Shown in pieces: positions 4,504 to 8,239 of a stretch of 8,239 nucleotides of DNA. This DNA is from Treponema sp. UBA3662. GTDB lineage: Bacteria > Spirochaetota > Spirochaetia > Treponematales > Treponemataceae. The notes beneath the pieces are model-generated. The model worked only from the letters and a program-made list of their open reading frames with translations, did not search any database and was not told the DNA's origin. The stretch lies in the NCBI GenBank assembly GCA_002373205.1, contig DFJV01000174.1, positions 1 to 8,239 on the forward strand. Direction: 5' to 3'. Both the position numbers and the translations under genes were made by a program. The first letter of the stretch is position 1, and every line of letters starts with the position of its first letter.

Positions 4504-5820
4504 TTAACAATCATGGAAAAGTTGTGCAAGGGCTTTTTGAATATATTCTATTGAAATGTTGTCCTGGCTAAGGCAATTTTTTTCCGCTGAATCGTGCAGG
4601 AAAAGATAGGCCTGGTTTTCCGCATAGTCAAGGTTTGGCGGAATGGTCTGAACAAATGAATCGTCCCCTTTTTGCAGGCAATCCTTGTAAGCATTGATTG
4701 TTGACATATCCATGCAGAAGGACTTTAAGTTTTCAAAGTAGCCCCTTAGGCTGGAAAGCATGCTGAATGAATTTTCAGAGCAATTGCCAAAATAGTAGAG
4801 GGGGAATTCCTTTAGCCAGTCGCAGAGCTTTAGGACGTTTGCGTTGTAGCCCTGTGCCAGTATGCAAAGGCTTTTTGGGCATTCGGGAAAGGTTAGGTAG
4901 ACCATCTCCGTTTCCACGATGAAAACATTTTCTATGCCCTGCAGTATGCCGCTTTTGGGAAGCATGCAGAAGTCTTCTATTGGAACCGTAAGCTCCTTTA
5001 GCTTCATTTGTCCCAGCATAAGAGGTACTTCTTTGCAGAGCGAGCGGAATCTTACGGTTGTCTGCTTGCCCAAAAGGCCATGGTCTGCCTCAAAGGAAAT
5101 CTTTATGGCGTCTTGCGTTACCAGGGAATGGATAAGATTTTTGTTGTCTTCTATAAATTTGGGCGGAATGGAATTTATAAAGGGTAGCTCCCTTATGTAG
5201 AGGTTGCAGTTCTTGTTGCTCTTTAGCCAGCGCGCCACTTTGCAGATGTTCTGCCAGAAATGCTCGTCTTCGTGGTAGCGGCCAAGTTCTGCCAGGTGCT
5301 TGAATGCCCATGTGGGAAGTTCTTCAGCAAGCAAAAGACCCGACTCTATGATTGCAAAGATTGCCTCGTTAAAGCCTTCTGTTTCGTATTCGGAAGCATC
5401 TGTTGCGCCTGCACCCTCATTTGCGCTTGCACTTGTACCCGCACCCATTCCTGCACCCACAGCCCCCGCCGTAGCGCCATCTGCTGCATTGCTCTTTATT
5501 AGAAATGCCAAGTAGTCATCTTCCGTCAAAAAGCATATCCGCTTTAGAACCTTGCGGTTGCCCTTGCTGCGTGTGCTTACAAGTTCAATCTCCAGAGTGT
5601 AGCCTGTACCGCAAACATTCTTGCTGTTCTCGTAAAGCTCGCTAAGAATCTGTGCCTTTTCCTCGGGGTTTTCCGCTTCCTTTGCAAAGTTTACGCGCAC
5701 CGGCATTGGAAAAAAATGCGTATTCTGAACAAGGGCCCCGGTAAGGCCGTCACAAATGTATTTTATAAAAAGAGGAAATTCTTTTTGCGCAAGTCTCTTG
5801 ATTTCATCCAAAGCAGTCAT
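4504..5820 (-). CDS. JetD-like protein (Wadjet nuclease-subunit family, DUF3322 + DUF2220 layout), orphan
   Basis: A 438-residue cytosolic protein. Residues 16-107 fit the N-terminal DUF3322 pattern (FPLFIKYI, then FFPMPVRV, a GYTLEIELVSTRSKGNRKVL region and ITED-like LTEDDYLAFL). Then comes an Ala/Gly-rich insert (111-146). The middle has LYIRELPFINSIPPKFIEDN (208-226), equivalent to the family's 'RQL-ipgVdTKFIE'. The C-terminal part matches DUF2220, the Toprim-like nuclease domain: VFIVETEMVYLTFP (299-312), GYN, LYYFGNCSENSFSMLSSLR (341-359), SFCMDMSTINAY, and LSQDNIS (417-423). In typical JetD the second motif is GDID-x-HG; here it is GNCSENS, so the acidic pair is absent, and the usual LEQER-type motif is changed as well. 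JetD normally works with the SMC-like JetABC to cleave plasmid DNA; none is encoded in the window. It heads a four-gene operon. The start has a near-consensus promoter 11 bp upstream. Family assignment is by remembered motifs. Confidence 0.72.
   Translation of the reverse strand: MTALDEIKRLAQKEFPLFIKYICDGLTGALVQNTHFFPMPVRVNFAKEAENPEEKAQILSELYENSKNVCGTGYTLEIELVSTRSKGNRKVLKRICFLTEDDYLAFLIKSNAADGATAGAVGAGMGAGTSASANEGAGATDASEYETEGFNEAIFAIIESGLLLAEELPTWAFKHLAELGRYHEDEHFWQNICKVARWLKSNKNCNLYIRELPFINSIPPKFIEDNKNLIHSLVTQDAIKISFEADHGLLGKQTTVRFRSLCKEVPLMLGQMKLKELTVPIEDFCMLPKSGILQGIENVFIVETEMVYLTFPECPKSLCILAQGYNANVLKLCDWLKEFPLYYFGNCSENSFSMLSSLRGYFENLKSFCMDMSTINAYKDCLQKGDDSFVQTIPPNLDYAENQAYLFLHDSAEKNCLSQDNISIEYIQKALAQLFHDC
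5383..5490 (-). repeat. Low-complexity Ala/Gly insert in the JetD-like gene
   Basis: Residues 111-146 consist almost only of Ala, Gly, Ser, Thr and Asp/Glu, with GAGMGAGT at the centre. At the DNA level the plus strand shows short GC-rich iterations of GCACC and TTGCACTTG type. It lies between the N-terminal and middle domains, so it is probably a flexible linker expanded by slippage. Confidence 0.6.
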
Positions 5821-5831
5821 AAAGCGCCTTT

Positions 5832-5860
5832 ATCTTACCACAAAGCGGCATGTGTTTCAA
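5832..5860 (-). promoter_or_regulatory. Promoter of the JetD-like operon
   Basis: On the minus strand TTGAAA (5855-5860), a 17-bp spacer and TAAGAT (5832-5837). The -10 box ends 11 nt before ATG 5820, so the leader would be only about 3-5 nt. AAAGG between them could also be read as a weak ribosome site. Confidence 0.55.
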
Positions 5861-5998
5861 ATTCTTCTTTGGCAAAGGTAACACTGCGCAGAATTAGGCT
5901 CCCAGAGTGTATTGTCCTGTCGCTCCAGTTGCCGTCAAACGACCTGCGGTCTTTTAGGGCAAAAGCAGGATGCAAAGTCGCGCCATGCCAATACGCTC

Positions 5999-6038
5999 TT
6001 CCGCCTACTTCTGCGCACACTTATTTGCTAAACAGGAA
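5999..6038. repeat. 40-bp direct repeat, copy 1
   Basis: Matches 6120-6159 at 34 of 40 positions, offset 121 bp. The shared core is TTATTTGCTAA flanked by CTTCTG and CAGGAA. Confidence 0.7.
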
Positions 6039-6119
6039 GCAGTAATCTGACTCACTTCATTCGCACCTCGCAAATGGATTTTCAGCCATATTTCGCTTCC
6101 CGTTACGCACAAAACTGAT

Positions 6120-6159
6120 TTCCGTTTTCTTCTGTGCACAATTATTTGCTAAGCAGGAA
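6120..6159. repeat. 40-bp direct repeat, copy 2
   Basis: Second copy of the repeat at 5999-6038. Only this copy, with its right flank, forms the CACAATT/AATTGTG inverted repeat. Confidence 0.7.
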
Positions 6160-6164
6160 TTGTG
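6137..6164 (-). terminator. Inverted repeat downstream of yfcE, possible weak terminator
   Basis: CACAATT (6137-6143) and AATTGTG (6158-6164) form a perfect 7-bp stem with a 14-nt loop, beginning 5 bp after the yfcE stop. The stem is AT-rich and no T-run follows, so termination is uncertain. Confidence 0.25.
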
Positions 6165-6169
6165 GTAAG

Positions 6170-6715
6170 CTAAATGCTAAACTCGTCATAAGCCTTTCCG
6201 TCCAGAATATTTTTCCATACAAAAAGACCATCCTCGTAAACCATGTAGGAGTGTGCACTATTTTCTTTTGGAATAGAAACTGAACCCGGATTCAGATAGG
6301 TAAAATTTCCGCAAGACTTTTTGGCAGGAACATGAGTGTGCCCGCAAAGAAGAATGTCGCCTTCGCAAAGTGGCGGCGGATTTTCGTCATTAAAAATGTG
6401 GCCGTGGCTTGCGTAAACAAGGCGGCTTCCTGTAGCAAAAACAGCATACTCTGCGCAAATCGGAAACTTAAGCACCATCTGGTCAACATCTGCATCGCAG
6501 TTACCCTGAACACAAAAAATCCTCTGTCCAAGAGCATTCAGCATTTCAATAACTTTCTTTGGCTCGTACTCAAGCGGCAGGTCATTGCGCGGCCCGTGGT
6601 AAAGCAGGTCTCCCAAGAGCAGTAGCCTGTCCGCATCCTCTTCCCTAAACCGCTCCGCCATCTTTGCACAAAAAGCCGCAGAGCCGTGAATGTCGCTTGC
6701 AATCATCAATTTCAT
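6170..6715 (-). CDS. yfcE: YfcE-type metallophosphodiesterase
   Basis: A 181-residue cytosolic calcineurin-like phosphoesterase of the YfcE/MJ0936 group, which hydrolyses phosphodiester bonds using two metal ions; the physiological substrate is unsettled. All metal-site motifs are present in order: SDIHG (residues 7-11, Asp8 and His10), LGDLLYHGPRN (34-44), GNCDAD (71-76), SHGH (103-106) and CGHTHVP (124-130), with NPGSVSIPK (142-150) near the end. Length equals the E. coli protein within a few residues. ATG 6715 directly begins the conserved strand MKLMIASD. No Shine-Dalgarno site is seen, and the -10 box ends only 6 nt before the start. It is monocistronic by spacing (350 bp to the next gene). 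Confidence 0.93.
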   Translation of the reverse strand: MKLMIASDIHGSAAFCAKMAERFREEDADRLLLLGDLLYHGPRNDLPLEYEPKKVIEMLNALGQRIFCVQGNCDADVDQMVLKFPICAEYAVFATGSRLVYASHGHIFNDENPPPLCEGDILLCGHTHVPAKKSCGNFTYLNPGSVSIPKENSAHSYMVYEDGLFVWKNILDGKAYDEFSI

Positions 6716-6721
6716 AAGGCA

Positions 6722-6750
6722 ATTCTACCGTTGCCAGCCCTCTCTTGCAA
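6722..6750 (-). promoter_or_regulatory. Promoter of yfcE
   Basis: On the minus strand TTGCAA (6745-6750), 17-bp spacer, TAGAAT (6722-6727). Only 6 nt separate the -10 box from ATG 6715, which predicts a leaderless mRNA. Confidence 0.6.
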
Positions 6751-6860
6751 TAGATTCTTTCCATTGAATTTTTTTTAAATTTGGACGGTACTTTTTTCCG
6801 CTCTACCATCCATTTCTCCTCTAAAATCGACACTTGCCATTTTTTACCTGCAAACAAGCA

Positions 6861-6876
6861 GCGCCAAGGAGGGCGC
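6861..6876. repeat. Hairpin GCGCC/GGCGC
   Basis: GCGCCAAGGAGGGCGC folds into a 5-bp GC stem. A related segment, CGCCATGGAGGGGCGCG, lies at 934-950 in copy A. Confidence 0.5.
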
Positions 6877-6901
6877 GTCATTTGTTGGCGAAAAAAACAG
6901 G

Positions 6902-6922
6902 TGAGTTTTTGTAGAAAACTCA
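6902..6922. repeat. Hairpin TGAGTTTT/AAAACTCA
   Basis: Perfect 8-bp stem with 5-nt loop TGTAG, one base left of a second, longer hairpin. Confidence 0.6.
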
Positions 6923-6923
6923 T

Positions 6924-6955
6924 GGTTAAAAATTGCACGGATGCAGTTTTTAACC
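6924..6955. repeat. Long hairpin GGTTAAAAATTGC/GCAGTTTTTAACC
   Basis: Thirteen-bp stem with a single T-G wobble and a 6-nt loop ACGGAT. It is specific to copy B of the dispersed repeat. Confidence 0.65.
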
Positions 6956-7038
6956 AACGGCCCCTCCAATCCCGCGTAGGTTTCTAATGCTTCGCTCTTC
7001 GTAGGCTTTATGCCAGCTGGCAAGAATCTTCTTTTGCT

Positions 7039-7066
7039 TTGCAGATTGGCAAAAAAGTGTTATATT
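7039..7066 (+). promoter_or_regulatory. Likely promoter of the toxin-antitoxin pair
   Basis: TTGCAG (7039-7044), 16-bp spacer, TATATT (7061-7066), followed by an AT-rich start region and a strong ribosome site. Other -10 choices within TATATTTATAGA are possible. Confidence 0.4.
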
Positions 7067-7074
7067 TATAGAAG

Positions 7075-7081
7075 AAGGAGG
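7075..7081 (+). promoter_or_regulatory. Shine-Dalgarno site of the antitoxin gene
   Basis: AAGGAGG, full consensus, six bases before ATG 7088. It decides this start over an in-frame one at 7010. Confidence 0.8.
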
Positions 7082-7087
7082 TGTGCT

Positions 7088-7303
7088 ATGAGTGATTTTG
7101 CATTTAACTATTTTAATACCGAACTTGACAATCTTGGTGTTCCAGAATTGACACAGATTTTTGAGAAGGTAAAATTTTTGCTTTCCCAGAAAACGAATGC
7201 TAAAAAAACTCCGTTCACCCGCGAACTTGGCGGTCTGGAAGAAGGCTTTTATATGGCACCAGACTTTGACGAAACTCCTGAATGTTTTAAGGAGTATATG
7301 TGA
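7088..7303 (+). CDS. VapB-type antitoxin (DUF2281-like)
   Basis: A 71-residue protein directly before a PIN toxin and overlapping it by 4 bp. The N-terminal half is predicted helical (ELTQIFEKVKFLLSQK, residues 20-35). The C-terminal part, GLEEGFYMAPDFDETPECFKEYM (in part), resembles the DUF2281 antitoxin tail 'DDFDEPLEDFKEYM', which is expected to wrap the toxin and block its active site. The usual role is to neutralise VapC and, as a complex, repress the operon; no DNA-binding fold is recognisable, so autorepression is uncertain. The frame is open 78 bp further upstream, but the consensus ribosome site supports ATG 7088. The pair is more AT-rich than its neighbours, in keeping with transfer. 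Confidence 0.75.
   Translation: MSDFAFNYFNTELDNLGVPELTQIFEKVKFLLSQKTNAKKTPFTRELGGLEEGFYMAPDFDETPECFKEYM
7289..7294 (+). promoter_or_regulatory. Shine-Dalgarno site of the toxin gene
   Basis: AAGGAG inside the antitoxin coding region, five bases before GTG 7300. It supports the GTG start and coupled translation. Confidence 0.6.
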
Positions 7304-7680
7304 AATATATTCTTGATACAAATGCTCTTATCTATACTCTTTGTAATCCGAGTGGACTTACAAAACAAGCAATCCAAATTATTACCACTGAAAAAGAGTT
7401 GTGCGTAAGCATAGCTTCTTTCTGGGAAATTGCAATAAAACAGACTCTTGGAAAACTGGCAATACAAACAACTATCCCGGATATAGAAAAAATCTGCAAG
7501 AACAGAAGTATTGAAATTATTCCTATCCTTTCAGAGGAAATAGAAGGGGTAAAAGTCTTGCCTATGATACATAAAGATCCTTTTGACCGGCTAATAATTT
7601 CTCAGGCAATAAAAAGAAAACTAACTATAATTACAAGTGACACTATAATCCCTCAATATGCTGTAAAAGTTTTATGGTAA
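7300..7680 (+). CDS. vapC: VapC-family PIN-domain ribonuclease toxin
   Basis: A 126-residue PIN domain protein, a Mg-dependent RNase that cleaves specific tRNA or rRNA sites in the known members. The acidic active-site residues are all in place: Asp6 in LDTNALIY, Glu43 in SFWEIAIKQTLGKL, Asp96 in KDPFDRLIISQA, and Asp114 in ITSD, so the protein should be active. Full length for the family. It starts with GTG 7300, overlapping the antitoxin stop (GTGA) by four bases. The gene is AT-rich with frequent ATA, AGA and AAA codons, unlike yfcE or gatC. Target RNA cannot be predicted. Confidence 0.93.
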   Translation: MKYILDTNALIYTLCNPSGLTKQAIQIITTEKELCVSIASFWEIAIKQTLGKLAIQTTIPDIEKICKNRSIEIIPILSEEIEGVKVLPMIHKDPFDRLIISQAIKRKLTIITSDTIIPQYAVKVLW

Positions 7681-7686
7681 TGCATG

Positions 7687-7707
7687 CTAATACCTGGGTG
7701 GTATTGG
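7687..7707 (+). terminator. Hairpin after vapC, possible weak terminator
   Basis: CTAATACC-TGGGT-GGTATTGG forms an 8-bp stem with one wobble, 7 bp after the vapC stop, followed by AATTTGTAT rather than a clean T-run. Confidence 0.4.
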
Positions 7708-7758
7708 AATTTGTATAAGGCATGTGCTATAGCCAAAGAATTGCCAATCTCTTCCATA

Positions 7759-7772
7759 AAATAGCGCTATTT
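7759..7772. promoter_or_regulatory. 14-bp perfect palindrome in the gatC promoter
   Basis: AAATAGCGCTATTT ends two bases before the -10 box and fills the place of the spacer. Its position would let a bound dimer block or adjust polymerase. It is an inference from symmetry and position. Confidence 0.4.
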
Positions 7773-7780
7773 GCTATAAT
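7772..7780 (+). promoter_or_regulatory. Extended -10 promoter of gatC
   Basis: TGCTATAAT gives an extended -10 (TGn) plus perfect TATAAT (7775-7780). No good -35 is present, as is usual for this class. Seven bases separate the box from ATG 7788, so transcription should begin at or next to the start codon. Confidence 0.6.
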
Positions 7781-7787
7781 TCACGGC

Positions 7788-8105
7788 ATGGCTACTACTA
7801 CACATAAAGAGGTGTCTGAGGACACTTTGGAAAAACTTTTGTATCTTTCACGCCTGTCCCCGGAAAGTACGGACATGGCAACCCTTAAGAAGCAGGTGGA
7901 TGACATCGTTGGTTATTTTGACATTCTTTCCAAGTACGATGACAGTGAAAATCCATACGATGCTTACCCTTCAACTGATGCGGAAAAACTTCGCGATGAC
8001 ACTGTTGTTCCCGGTCTTGAAATGAGCGACGTAAAGAAAATCAATGCGGCTAATTTTATGGACGGCTACTTCCAGGTTCCAAAGGTTCTTGGCGAGGGAG
8101 CTTAA
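7788..8105 (+). CDS. gatC: Aspartyl/glutamyl-tRNA amidotransferase subunit C
   Basis: A 105-residue GatC, the small subunit that holds GatA and GatB together in the amidotransferase converting Glu-tRNA(Gln) and/or Asp-tRNA(Asn) to the amidated forms. It shows the family pattern: an N-terminal helix with LEKLLYLSRLSPE, the middle DDIVGYFDILSKYD, and the C-terminal KLRDDTVVPGLEMSDV then NAANFMDGYFQVPKVL. Length is typical. The frame is open upstream to 7722, but that part covers the promoter, and homologues start near MATTTHKE, so ATG 7788 is chosen. There is no Shine-Dalgarno site. gatA would be expected next, but the 134 bp left in the window hold a repeat instead. Confidence 0.93.
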   Translation: MATTTHKEVSEDTLEKLLYLSRLSPESTDMATLKKQVDDIVGYFDILSKYDDSENPYDAYPSTDAEKLRDDTVVPGLEMSDVKKINAANFMDGYFQVPKVLGEGA

Positions 8106-8108
8106 GCT

Positions 8109-8239
8109 GGCGTTGGCCGTAACCTCCTTTTGCTAACGGGTTTCTTCGAAACTCGCAAGGCATGCTTGTGACGCATGTTCATATTGAGCAGGCGTTGGTC
8201 GCAACCTTGCGGTTGCTATCGAGTTTCTTCGAAACTCGC
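8109..8239. repeat. Hairpin-containing direct repeat downstream of gatC
   Basis: Two copies, 8109-8156 and 8191-8239, both begin GGCGTTGG and end GTTTCTTCGAAACTCGC, with a period of about 82 bp. Copy 2 has two hairpins: GCAACC-TTGC-GGTTGC (8201-8216) and CGAGTTTC-TTC-GAAACTCG (8220-8238, 8-bp stem). Copy 1 has lost part of both stems. The array may continue past the window edge. No gene is seen here. Confidence 0.7.

Larger units (their letters stand above)
5838..6169. other. Intergenic region between yfcE and the JetD-like operon
   Basis: It contains the operon promoter at its left end, two copies of a 40-bp direct repeat (5999-6038 and 6120-6159), and an inverted repeat just after the yfcE stop. 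A 61-codon minus-strand frame at 5835-6020 ends in the promoter and has no ribosome site or recognisable family, so I do not call it. Confidence 0.5.
6768..6980 (-). repeat. Dispersed repeat, copy B (upstream of yfcE)
   Basis: Minus-strand counterpart of 928-1090. It begins CCTACGC (6974-6980), followed by TTGGAGGGGCC, and ends with the 32-nt core (6782-6813; 28 of 32 match) and an AAAAAAAAT tract. The interior holds three hairpins not found in copy A. It ends 17 bp before the yfcE -35 box, as copy A ends 13 bp before the MATE -35 box. Confidence 0.65.

Noticed and set aside
5835..6020. 61-codon minus-strand frame before the JetD-like gene
   Set aside because: Its end overlaps the operon promoter, it begins inside the 40-bp repeat, and no ribosome site or family is seen. 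A real small protein cannot be fully excluded.
6950..7321. 123-codon minus-strand frame opposite the antitoxin gene
   Set aside because: Shadow of the antitoxin and repeat copy B; the opposite strand has the consensus ribosome site and family match.
8109..8239. CRISPR-like array
   Set aside because: Only two copies, imperfect and with internal hairpins; the spacing and repeat type do not fit a CRISPR, and no cas gene is seen.

Overview
The window most likely comes from a host-associated spirochaete close to Treponema. This is inferred from the style of GatC, the MATE transporter and the JetD-like/M15 genes and from the many intergenic palindromes; no rRNA or other taxonomic marker is present. 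About three quarters of the window is coding.

Layout. Positions 1-710 hold no gene. They hold an AT-rich stretch and then two units of a direct repeat (about 240 and 280 bp), each opened by a run of 8-9 T and packed with REP-like palindromes. Positions 713-890 (minus) look like the decayed C-terminal end of an outer-membrane beta-barrel gene. A dispersed repeat (copy A) precedes a strong promoter and a MATE-family efflux transporter (1140-2504, +). Converging on it is a compact four-gene minus-strand operon with its own promoter near 5832-5860: a JetD-like protein (Wadjet nuclease-subunit family) without JetABC, an exported M15 peptidase, a uridine-kinase-like P-loop protein, and a small DUF3899-like membrane protein. 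The last two junctions are start/stop overlaps, which suggests translational coupling. Upstream lie a 350-bp intergenic region with a 40-bp direct repeat, a YfcE-type phosphodiesterase (minus), and a second, inverted copy of the dispersed repeat (copy B). The right end carries an AT-rich VapBC-type toxin-antitoxin pair (+), gatC (+), and a hairpin-rich direct repeat running off the window.

Points that stand out. The JetD-like protein keeps the overall layout of the family, but its expected acidic Toprim DxD site is degenerate, and its operon neighbour has a Walker A Gly-to-Asp change. Promoters of the MATE, yfcE and gatC genes place the -10 box 6-7 nt from the start codon, and that of the JetD-like gene 11 nt away, so leaderless or nearly leaderless mRNAs are predicted. 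The toxin-antitoxin operon instead has classical Shine-Dalgarno sites. The two copies of the dispersed repeat sit in the same orientation and at similar distance (13-17 bp) upstream of two of the leaderless-type promoters.
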